Shown one piece after another: positions 51,591 to 60,725 of a DNA stretch of 64,000 bases. The DNA comes from Isochrysis galbana. Lineage: Eukaryota > Haptophyta > Isochrysidales > Isochrysidaceae. The stretch covers positions 7,398,399 through 7,462,398 of the forward strand of contig CM030931.1 in the NCBI GenBank assembly GCA_018136815.1. Direction: 5' to 3'. Each line of letters opens with the position of its first letter. Positions within the stretch are counted from its first letter, which is position 1. Under the pieces are notes generated by a model. The model saw only the letters and a list, made by a program, of their open reading frames with translations. It ran no database searches and was not told the origin of the DNA. The position numbers and the translations under genes were made by a program.

Positions 51591-52011
51591 TAGCCCGGTC
51601 ACTCACTCATCACTCATTTTAATTTTAACCACTTCGTGCACTTATCGATTATCGATATCGAAGTCAATCGCAATGCGTGTTGATGATCGTCATCAAATGT
51701 GTATGTAGAGAAGCACATTTCGTGGAGTTTGAGTTTGTGAGCTTGCAGAGCTCATGGCTCCGTCACTAGTTGTGCGTGCCTTGCATAAAGGGCATCGGTA
51801 AAAATATACCGGAGGCCGGAGGGGGACCGAATACTTTTTAGCGCTTGGTCTTCAGACACTTGAAATTGGCCATTTTTCGAAAATTTTGCCGGAGGACCCC
51901 CGTTTTTTTTTGCTGATCTCTCAAACTAGAACCTATAGAAAGCTTATTTAGGCCTCCATTTGCCCATTACCGATTTTGCCCTCCGCACCCCCCTAGTGAG
52001 TGACCGGACTA
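51591..52011. mobile_element. MITE, 421 bp, with 17-bp TIRs
   Basis: Left end TAGCCCGGTCACTCACT and right end AGTGAGTGACCGGACTA are inverted repeats with one mismatch. They are flanked by the 7-bp direct repeat GTATTTG (51584-51590 and 52012-52018). Isolated ends of the family occur at 38576, 48518 and 60253. No coding capacity. Confidence 0.8.
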
Positions 52012-52048
52012 GTATTTGTATTTAGGTTTAGTATGTATATGTATATGT

Positions 52049-52303
52049 AGGCATGTTTTGCCGTTTTGGGGTTACGCTGTTACGCTTTGTTGTGGGGGCT
52101 CCCGCGGGGGGGGGGGGAGGGGGGGGGGGGGAGGGGGGGGGGGAGGGGGGCCCAAAGGGCATCGAATATGTGCTAGATGCTAGATGAGTGTGTTCCAGGG
52201 TTTCTACCGCTTTACTTTGGTGCATTATGTATTAGAGCTACCTCAATCCTGACTTTGTCATTTTTACACCCTTAGGAGTGAAAACAGTGTTTGACCTCCC
52301 TAG
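52049..52303 (+). repeat. Dispersed repeat F, copy 2
   Basis: Matches 21748-21933 with a long G-run insertion. It ends AGTGAAAACAGTGTTTGACC, then TCCCTA. It lies upstream of the fructokinase gene and its GA tract. Confidence 0.7.
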
Positions 52304-52384
52304 GACGGAACGCACATCGCGCTCTGAGGTTCTTCTCTCTTCTTTCTCCCTTTGGATCGGGGCCCCGGCCGCCTGGGCGACGGC

Positions 52385-52994
52385 GATGATGACGAGGGAG
52401 AGGAGCGAGGGGGAGAGCTCACCCCTGGAAAGAAGAAGCAGGGGTAGAGAAGAGAGAAGTGACGAGGGGGAGGCAGGGGAGAAGGAGAGGGAGAGAGTAG
52501 CTGACCCCTGGAAAGAAGAAGGGGTGGAGAAGAGAGAAGGAGGGAGGGAGCGAGAGAGAGAGAGCCAGAGAAGTAGAGAGCTTATCTTTCAGCTCGTCAG
52601 AGTTTTCAATTCTTGGGGGGGAGATCCTCTCTTGATGGGGGAGAGGGGGTTGATTAGAAAAGCGAAGAGAATCAAGTCTGGGGGTGGAGGGCGGCAGCAC
52701 AAGAAGATATGAGAGAAGAGAGGACGGGCGAGCGAGAGAGGGAGAGAGACGGAGAGAAGGGGGTGGCTAGATACAAGAGAGAGAGGGAGGGGAGGGGAGG
52801 AGAGAGAGAAGGAGAGGGAGAGAGAGACGGAGGGAGAGAGACAGAGAAGGAGAGGGAGAGGGAGAGAGAGAGAGAGGGAGGGAGGGAGGAGAGAGGGAGG
52901 GAGAGAGATAGAAGGAGAGGGAGAGAGGGAGGGAGGGAGGGAGAGAGAGAGCGAGAAGGAGGGAGGAGAGAGCGAGCGAGAGAGGGAGCTCGCG
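52385..52994 (+). promoter_or_regulatory. Polypurine region upstream of the fructokinase gene
   Basis: About 600 bp of strongly GA-biased coding strand with very long GAGAGAGGGAGAGA runs from 52695 to 52990, ending 5 bp before the ATG. Two imperfect direct copies of ACCCCTGGAAAGAAGAAG-type sequence lie at 52420-52450 and 52503-52530. No gene. Confidence 0.55.
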
Positions 52995-54668
52995 ATGAGA
53001 CTTGCGGCGGTCGAAGGCGGTGGCACAAGCTTCGTGGTGGCGATCGCGAGCTCTCCAGAGCCAGAAGGCGTGCTTGAGCGCGCTGAGTTCCCGACGACCA
53101 CACCGGAAGACACCCTCTCCAAGGTTTGCGACTGGCTCGCCGCTCGTCAGTACGACGCTCTGGGCGTCGCTTCGTTCGGCCCGGTCGACCTCGAGAAGGG
53201 CTCACCCACGTACGGGTACATCACTACGACTCCCAAGACGGCGTGGCGAAACACGGACATCCTGAGCCCGCTCCTCCGCGTGCGCAACGTCCCCGTGCTC
53301 TTCGATACCGATGTCAACGCGCCCGCGCTCGCAGAGTACCTGCATGCAAAGAAGAGCGAGGCGGATGCAAACATCACCTCGTGCGCGTACATCACGGTTG
53401 GCACGGGCATCGGCGTTGGTCTCGTGGTGAATGGCGCGCCGGTGCGACGCCGCGGCTGCTCCTGAGATTGCGCGCACGCCGGTTGCACCGGAAGAGACCT
53501 CTGACCCGTGGCCGCGGCGACGCACTGCAGGTACACGGCATCATGCACCCCGAGGCTGGGCACGTCTCTGTCCCTCGCCGTCCGGCCGACGCCTCATTTA
53601 CCGGGTCCAATCCTGATGACTGCTTCAACGGCTCCTGCGCGGAGAATTTGGCATGCTCAAAGGTGCTCATGGCTTTGTCACCCTGCTCACGCATGATCCC
53701 AGCATGCACATGTCGACATGACGAAACAATAATTGCTCGATGTATTTGTGCTCAGCTGCGTAGCGGTCCGCGCGCGAAGGTCCGGGTATGCGGTCGTCGC
53801 GTGCCCTTTACATCTCTGAGCAATGCCGACATCTCTCGGGCGCCCACAGGCCCTGGCGTTGCGTGCGGGGTTGCCCGACACCTCGGGTCTCCCATCTGTG
53901 CCCGACGATCACGACGCTTGGGAGGCGACCGCCAACTACCTTGGCGCTCTTTGCGCCAACCTGGTGCTGACTGTCAGCCCGCACAAGATTGTTCTCTCCG
54001 GTGAGTGGACTGATCTCGCCTTCTCCATGAGTGTGCGCACGCCGATCAACCCCCTCTCTCACCCCGCCTCTGTGTGCCGTCTGGGCATGGCCGATTCCCC
54101 TTTCTTTAGGAGGTGTGATGCAGCGCATGTCGCTCTTCCCACGGGTGCGGGCGGCGATGCAGCGACACTTGAATGGATACATCCAGCTCCCGCAGATTGT
54201 CACTGAGGAGGGTGTCGCCAAGTATATCACGCCATCTGTCTGGGGCAACAAGGCGGTGCGTCGCGTTCCCCTCGCCTATCCTCTCCTGTGTATCCCATTG
54301 CGCAGCCGTATGACTTTGGCCTGGCCTCCTACAACCCGCATGGCAATTTGCACATGCGCTGCTGGTGCAGACTCGATCCTGCACACAATATTGCTGTTCA
54401 CCGATGCTCGTTGATGTTGGTTCTTGCCACCCACTCGCCCTACCCATGGTGCCATTGGCGCACGACCATCTGACATCCCCCGCTCTACGCTTGTCTCACG
54501 AAGGGCTTGACTGGCGCGCTCACTCTTGCTGAGTTCGCTTACCGTGGTGCCGACTTCAGCGCCTCCGACCTGTGCGGGTCAGCCTACCGGCTGCGGTACG
54601 TTGACATCGCCACTGCCGTCGCTGTGGTTTCCACGGCCGCCGTGATCATCGCCTCGAAGTTGCGCTAG
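52995..54668 (+). CDS. ROK-family fructokinase with C-terminal membrane anchor, 5 exons
   Basis: Exons 52995-53441, 53531-53662, 53850-54000, 54110-54255 and 54504-54668 (donors GTGCGA, GTGCTC, GTGAGT, GTGCGT) give 346 residues. EGGGTSFVVAIA is the ATP phosphate-1 loop. VASFGPVDLEKGSPTYGYIT and FDTDVNAPALAEY carry the sugar-binding region and catalytic Asp (DTDVNA). ITVGTGIGVGLVVNGAP is phosphate-2. VHGIMHPEAGHVSVPRR is the ROK His/zinc-site block. SPHKIVLSGGVMQR is the adenosine motif. The order matches bacterial-type ROK fructokinases, which phosphorylate fructose at C6 (family knowledge). Unlike those, the C-terminus carries a hydrophobic helix (VDIATAVAVVSTAAVIIASK) followed by LR, suggesting tail anchoring to an organelle or ER membrane. 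Part of the Cys zinc motif is altered (DDCFNGSC). Bacterial origin by old transfer is plausible. Confidence 0.85.
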
Positions 54669-55317
54669 AAGGAGAGACCGCTCGCCCGGGTTGCCTTGTC
54701 CTCAAGCACGGGCATTGCATGAGGACCGCCGCCTTGTTTCAAGTCGGCGAGTCCTACCTAGCATTTCCACGCAGCCTTGCAGGACTGCTTTGAGCTGCAT
54801 AGCCATACAGCCAGTCGGCTGCTGCCACTCGGCCACGTAGGTCAGAACATCGGGCTACAAGTGAGATCACGAACTCCAAGGGATGCTCGTGTTCGCGAAG
54901 GAAGGGCACCAACTCACCACGGCGAACGTGCTGAAGTCTGTGCGCGCCGCACAGGAGAAGAATACCATTGGGATGGTGGCTCAACCCCGCTCAATGAGTA
55001 TTCAATGATGCTGCATCGGGAATGCGTTGCCTATGGCTGAGTCACATCTTTTCTTAGTACGACCGCATAAAGGCAACGGCAAAGACGGATAGCACCCTCT
55101 AGAAGGTGACGTGACGATGTTACTCTTTAGAGCGCACCCCTAGCTAGCTTTTGCACGGTCAGGATCCTGTGAGAATGGTGATCGCCGGCTTGCGTTTCCT
55201 TGCTTGCACGTAATCCGGGGTTGACGTATGTGAGTTTTAAGGCGATCCATGGTCCATGGCACGCGGGCCTTGGTGGAGCGTTTGCGTTTTAGCTCGTTGG
55301 GTGTTAATGATACTACT
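54669..55317. other. 3' flank of fructokinase
   Basis: No gene is seen. Confidence 0.3.
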
Positions 55318-55497
55318 AATAAAATAACTGAGCGTTAGTACCACTACTTCCCCTAGCCCGGTACTATCACGACACCCCTCAGCGCACCTGCCCGTACACC
55401 TTGACGTGTGCTAGCACCACAGATACATACGTACGTGCACCCCTTCAAATCTCCCTCCCCCCTCGCAGACCCCCGCCCGGCTCCCCATTATAACTAG
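55318..55497 (-). mobile_element. SINE-like retroposon, B-type tail, strongly 5'-truncated
   Basis: On the minus strand it matches the last 180 bp of the element at 20380-21303 (GGCGCACGTCAAGGTGTACGG-like block, then TAGTACCGGGCTAG and GTGGTACTAACGCTCAG). Confidence 0.75.
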
Positions 55498-55844
55498 GGG
55501 TTGGGCCCAGCAAATATATATCCACGATTTTTCGTCACCCAAATATCCATTGTAAATATCTCCCATATATCCGAAAAATCGGCCCAAATATCCAAGAGCA
55601 ATATCCGGAGATGTCCGCATATCCGCATCGCCACACACCGCTCCTGCTGAGAAGTACTCCATCTCTACCTTGTTCTTGCCGGTGCAAACTCCCTTCGCCC
55701 TCGCCCATCTTGGTGATCACGCCCTTGCCGAACGTCGAACGTCTCGTGGAGGACTCTAACTCCCACCTTCAATGGGATGGTGGGAATCGGAGTCGAGACG
55801 TCGGCCGTCATCTCCTCGATCTCCTCGTGGCCCACGGTTCCGCG
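55498..55844. other. Intergenic
   Basis: AT-rich segment with repeated AAATATCC motifs at 55515-55605. No gene is called, although a minus-strand frame (55665-55952) is open. Confidence 0.3.
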
Positions 55845-56097
55845 GTATCGCCCTGGCACCATCATGGTGACCAGGGCGGCCGAGAGGAGAGAGAGCGACG
55901 CCATCGCTCGTGCTCTCTTCAGAACAGAACCGGATAAAAATCCTCTTACCATTCTCTCACACCACTATCATGCGCACATTCACGGTAACACGTAGATAAC
56001 TAACGTGACGGGATACGCGCAAGAAGGGGGGTGAGCACGAGAGAAAAGAGAAAAGAAGAGAGGGGCCCGTCGCCTCTCCTCACGTGAAGAGAAGTCC
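55845..56097 (+). repeat. Dispersed repeat of about 250 bp, copy 2
   Basis: The same block as 9022-9257. Confidence 0.8.
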
Positions 56098-57584
56098 TAT
56101 TTGGACTTAGGAATTAAAAAGAGGTCAAAGGGGGGCAAGAGACAAGGGACCCACCCATCGGTGACACCCCCTCCTAAACGGAGTACGGAGTGCGACGTTT
56201 ACAACGAATGAATGCTTGGCTCGCGCATGTGTCGCATTCATCCTAGATGATGCGATTTCCAGGCTCTTGTCTTCAGGTCCTTCGCCGTGCGGCCACACGG
56301 TGAAGCTCAGGTACTTCTAGGTTGGTAGGGTTCGTCCCTAGCGATCTAGAATTCGAGTTCTCGTTTCGTTCCTTCTAGCCTGTTTGTCAGGTCTAGATTC
56401 CAGGTTTCCTCCTTTCATTCGGGTAATCTTTACCTAAAGGAGCCAGGTCGCCTGTCGCTCGCTGCGCGCTTGTCTCAGGCTCTCGGGTTACCTTGTGAAG
56501 GCTTGTTTAGCTTCTTGCAAGGCTTGTCGTTTCTTGTTGGGTTCCGGTTCTTTCTTGGGGCTTGCTAACTTTCGTTGTCGTCCAGGCCTGTTCTTTGTAG
56601 GTTCTGTTTAGCCTGGTTAGGGTTTCGTTGCCTTCCCGCGTTTGGCGTTGGCGTTGGCGTTCGGAAATTTCCTCTCACATTCCCTAGGTCCGCTACCCTT
56701 GGCTTGTAGGTCCTTGCTTCTTTCTTCTCGGTCAAGGTTTTTGGCGAGCGAGTCGGTTGCTCTATCCGCTCGAGATTTGAGGTTTAATTTGTTATCTCCC
56801 CTTGGAGATCGGTGTAGGTTCGCTTCCTAGGTGAGGGAATCTTTCCCCTTGATGCAAGTTACATGCAAGCCCTTGGCCCCTTTGGTGTTTCTTCCCCGTG
56901 GTTGCTACTCAGGGTTGTTCGTTAGAAGCGTCTAGAAGGTTCACGCTCAACGGCAAGATTTATTCGGTCGTGAATGAAGACATCTCGTTGCGATCTGTAT
57001 CCAAAGTGATCGCCGTGGTCGCGCGACAGGACGCTCCCCTTCGGACTCTCCGCTACGTGGGAAGTTCCAACGGAGACACGCTCCGGCCGTCGCTGCGGAG
57101 TCTCTCTCTCTCTCTCGCTCTCTCTCTCCGTCTCTCGCGACGTGTTTGAGTTATCGGTGATTTGGGGTCGCGGTTGCTTGATAATTTGCTTGGTTTGGGT
57201 GAATGATTCCGGTGTGTTCGTGAGTCGGTGTAACCTGTTGTTCTCAGCTTCGTTGTCCGTCGTTGTTCGCTGCGTCGCTGCACTCAAGCAGCTTAGGCTC
57301 CCTCCCTGAGGGAAGAGTTCTTTGTAGGTCTAACAATCTCTTAAAACCCAACACACTAGGGCCGCTAGGAGCGCCTCGCCGCCCCACAGCCCTTCGTTCG
57401 CCGTTCGTTCCCCGTCCAGACACCCAAATGGGGTTGCCCGACCCAGTCCAGAATTTCATTCACCCGACTCCCGGTGGGGAGGAGGGCCAAAGCGCCGCGC
57501 TAGCCGCCGGTGCTGCTCGCGACGGAGTGGCTCAGAGCCCTCCGGCTCCGCTCGACTCGACAGCATGACTCAAGTATGGCTTTT
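56098..57584. other. Pyrimidine-rich retroelement-like leader with short frame
   Basis: T/C-rich sequence with GGTTTAATTTG and TCGGTCAAG motifs also found in the leader at 40.8-41.0 kb. A frame at 57263-57568 ends HPTPGGEEGQSAALAAGAAR and contains the 22-bp string also present at 331-352. It may be the start of a gag gene, but nothing diagnostic is present. Confidence 0.35.
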
Positions 57585-57775
57585 CGAGAAAGAGTCAAGG
57601 ATGTTGAGCAGGCGGTGAAATTGATTGCGCGGGCACGGTTTGGTGTTTGGTGAGTATGTGAGTATATCTGCCACCATATTGGTGCCACTGATGTGTTTCA
57701 ACGTGAGAACCTGTTTTGCCACTAGGCCGCGCAGAAAAGCACCGGCACGAAGAATGTGTTTTGTTTTCTTGAACG
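57585..57775 (-). pseudogene. Copia (Ty1) RNase H, C-terminal part, separated by SINE insertion
   Basis: On the minus strand, continuing from 58547 once the SINE is removed, the frame reads KKTKHILRAGAFLRGLVAKQ, then VLTLKHISGTNMVADILTYS. This is the canonical end of Copia polyproteins (TKHI....FLR......L.HV.G..M.AD.LTK). The final K is Y here and stops follow. Confidence 0.85.
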
Positions 57776-58531
57776 AGAACTAAGTTTATACTTGGTTCGC
57801 CCATGGGGGGGCACGAGCCCCCCCCTCTCTCCACTCCTCCCCTGCCGTGGGGGAGGAACCACCCATCCTCCTGGCATGCCTGGTGGCTTGCCAGGAGGCC
57901 ACTGCCCTGCTGACCCACTCTCCCACTGACAGGCACGCCTGTCTCGCTCGTCCTGGCCCCTCGTGGCCAGCCCATCGCTCCAACCCCCCCTCCCCCCCTG
58001 GTCGACAGGTAGACAGGTGCAGATTGGCGGCCCCAGAGGCTCGGGAGCGCCAGCGAGGGAGAGGGAGAGGCAGGGGAGGCCAGGGCCCAGCCCCAGCCTC
58101 CTCTGCCCCCAGAGCTGGCCTCCAGGAGCCTCCAGGGGTCGCCAGGGGCAGCTGCAGGCCTGCCGCAGGCGCGCCATCGCGCGTGCCGCAGGAGAGGGGA
58201 GAGAGAGCGCGGAGAAGGGGGTGGGCGGAGCGAGAGCTCCGCTCACCGAAAAATAGGTAAGTCCCGCACCTGTTTACAGGATAAGTCGGGGCTCAGGCCG
58301 CCGCCCACTCGGAGACACAGGAGGAAGGGGGGGAATGATCACCGGGGGGGGGCGCGGGCCACCGGACCATATCTAAGCCATTCACCCCTATCCCCCTAGT
58401 AGTGCACGGGGGGAGTCGCCTTATGGCGGGGGAGAAGGGCCGGGGGAGTGGGGGTGTAGAAAGTTTCCTACGTGAGTAGAAAGTAGAGGGTCCACGGTCG
58501 CGTGTGCGGTGAGACTATTAAAAGGTTTATA
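57776..58531 (+). mobile_element. SINE-like retroposon, A type, 756 bp with 15-bp target duplication, nested in Copia
   Basis: Flanked by TTGTTTTCTTGAACG at 57761-57775 and 58532-58546. It is a full A module order in plus orientation and interrupts the Copia RNase H frame. Confidence 0.93.
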
Positions 58532-58546
58532 TTGTTTTCTTGAACG

Positions 58547-58745
58547 CAACGGGGTCGAACGCCATATCGACGGCGGATTTGGAATCGGAGTAGACGACTG
58601 AAGGTGCATTTTGCACGACACCTAGATCAGTGAGCAACTCGCGAATGGACATGAGGTCTTTCGCCGTGAGCATGGCTCCAAAATATTCGGCCTCAGCGCT
58701 AGACAGAGAAACCGAGCGCTGCATTTTGGAGAACCATTGGATTGG
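58547..58745 (-). pseudogene. Copia (Ty1) RNase H, N-terminal part
   Basis: WFSKMQRSVSLSSAEAEYFG, then AMLTAKDLMSIRELLTDLGV and VVYSDSKSAVDMAFDPVAFK. The SSAEAEY box and the DS.SA catalytic block identify the Copia RNase H domain. It continues at 57775 across the SINE. The rest of the polyprotein is absent. Confidence 0.87.
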
Positions 58746-58870
58746 GCTGAGGTTGATTGTTGATTGTACGGGCCAACCCGGGGGGCGTCCGCGATGGAGA
58801 AAGGGGGGGGGGGGCGCGAGGCGCGAGGCCCCCATTCATTGACCCCTAGCTTATAAAAGTATAGGTTCGA
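58746..58870 (-). mobile_element. SINE-like retroposon, B 5' module only
   Basis: TTATAAGCTAGGGGTCAATG, GCGCCCCCCCCCC and CATCGCGGACGCCCCCCGGG blocks in minus orientation. Confidence 0.65.
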
Positions 58871-58949
58871 TACCGAAGACAAAGGAATGATGGGGGGGAA
58901 GGGAGGAGGTGGAGCGAAGGGAAGAAAGGGCGGTGTCGGCGAGGAGTTA

Positions 58950-59808
58950 ATAATAAAACTTCTGAAGATTCGGGCTACTCACGCTAGCTATACAGTCCAC
59001 GTACTCACGGTACTCACTCACGACATCGCCTATACCCCAGTTTACTCACTCCCTTACACCACCCCCTTCATTCCTTTGTTTTTGGTATCGGGGGGGGGCC
59101 CGCGTGCACTACAACGGGCCAAGTGCAGGGGGTGGGCTGGGGCAGACCTGCTGGTGTGGTGTTCCTGTGGCAAAACAAACGTAAACGCCTGTTGCATGTG
59201 ACACTTCGTGCCCCTGGGAGGTCTCGGCCCCCTCTCCTCGCGTCTTTTTCAAGTATCTCCGCGTCTTCGCGGCATTCGTGTGTCGCTCGGGGTGTCGGCT
59301 TGTAAACATACCGTAAACAGGCGTGAGTCTTACCTTTTCTTGGGTCAGATCGCGTCGTTTTTTTTGTCGTTCTTTTCTCGCGGTTCTCTTCGTTCTCCTA
59401 CGGGCGTGCGATGCCTGCGCGCGCCATGGCACCCCTCTGAGGGGACCCTCGGGCCCCCCCAGAGGGCCAGCTGGGCCAGCTCAGGGGGCAGTGGAGGCTG
59501 GGGCTGGGCCCCTGGCCTCTCCTGCCTCTCCCTCGCTGGCCTCGCTGGTCCTGGGTGCCCTCCTGGCGGCTCAGGTGGTCTGTGGCTCAGTGGTGGAGGG
59601 GGGGGTCAGTACGAGCAGGGGCCAGTGCAGGCGAATGCGTGCGGCGCGCGATGCGCGCTCGGCGAGGGTCTGTGCCAGTGTGATGTCAGCTCAGCCCCTG
59701 CCAGCAGGCAGGGGCTGAGGTTGAGTGTGCAGGCCCACCCAGGGGGTGTCTGCGATGGAGGGGGGGGGGCACGGGGCCCCCATGACCCTATCAGTTTTAC
59801 TGATAGTT
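58950..59808 (-). mobile_element. SINE-like retroposon, B/C composite, 859 bp with 17-bp target duplication
   Basis: Flanked by GTGTCGGCGAGGAGTTA at 58933-58949 and 59809-59825. In sense (minus) orientation it carries a B-type 5' module, the shared core (CCACTGCCCCCTGAGCTGGC, CCATGGCGCGCGCAGG), the core hairpin variant GGTAAGACTCACGCCTGTTT, then the C-type 3' module seen at 38100. It ends CTTCAGAAGTTTTATTAT. Confidence 0.92.
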
Positions 59809-59825
59809 GTGTCGGCGAGGAGTTA

Positions 59826-60279
59826 GGATTACCTAGAAATAGTAGGTGTTAGCCCTGAATCTTCAGATTTTTTTTCAAACCACTTATGGCTTTTCGAAAG
59901 ATTCCTTCCTTAATTCCTTGTTCCTGTGCGTAACTGTCGCCCCGTCGGATCGTCCGTCGCCCCGTCGCTCTCTTGTCGGCATTCTCTTCCTTGTTCAGTC
60001 TGTCAGCAAGTCTTTGTGCGTTGCGTTCTGAAGATATGTAAGTGTCGGGGGTGTTGAGTGTTGATGTAAGTGTGGTGCCGTGTCATCAGTCCGTCGGGCT
60101 CTGGACGTCTGTCGTTCGTCGCTCTCGTTCTCGTTCTCGATCCCCTTCTCATCAGTGGGAGTAGTGGTACTAACGCTCAGATGTCTTTATTATCGTTATT
60201 TAGATTTAGCCCTCCATGTACCATTTACCCATGGTAGTTAGTGCCCTCCGCACCCCCATAGTGAGTGACCGGGCTATGG
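59826..60279. other. Spacer with a retroposon tail scrap and MITE end
   Basis: 60148-60180 (GAGTAGTGGTACTAACGCTC) is a B-type tail scrap. 60236-60272 carries the right end of the 51.6-kb MITE family (AGTGAGTGACCGGGCTA). TC-rich leader-like sequence at 59920-60145. No gene. Confidence 0.4.
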
Positions 60280-60366
60280 GTGGCTCCTCCCCCACGGTGG
60301 CGGAGGAGTGGGAAAAAGGGGGGACTCGTGCCCCCTCATGAGTGACCCAAGTTTGAACTTAGTTGT
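60280..60366 (-). mobile_element. SINE-like retroposon, A/D 5' module only
   Basis: TGGGTGGCTCCTCCCCCACG, then GGGGGGACTCGTGCCCCCTC and AAGTTTGAACTTAGTT: the 5' end in minus orientation. Confidence 0.65.
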
Positions 60367-60725
60367 GAAATGTGCACAAGCAACCACACCCAGAGGCAAA
60401 TAGCCAAGCGGCTCCAACACGAACGGGACGCGCTTTCAGGATCTAGATCTAGATCTAGTATCTAGAGTCTCACACACTCACACACACTTTCAGATTGCTC
60501 GCTCATCTTGCACAACTCACGGCCGTCCTGGTTCGACGGGCGGTGCGATCCCGCTTCGCCTTCAAGAACAATCTCATGCCGCACACCGCATGGCAAGTCC
60601 GCCTTAGGCGAATCACTTCGAAAGCAAACTTCCTGTCGAAAGCAAACTTCCTCCACGCCTATGTCCACCGCATGTCCATATCATTGCGAAAACTGTCAGC
60701 GACCGAAACCTTCAACGCTTCCGGA
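60367..60725. other. 3' flank of the TM9 gene
   Basis: Short repeats AGATCTAGATCTAG (60439) and CACACACTCACAC (60472), and a tandem CGAAAGCAAACTTCCT doubled at 60618-60650. No gene. Confidence 0.35.

Noticed and set aside
55665..55952. 95-residue minus-strand frame with possible Tudor-like pattern
   Set aside because: The similarity needs a frameshift, and half of the frame lies in a dispersed repeat.
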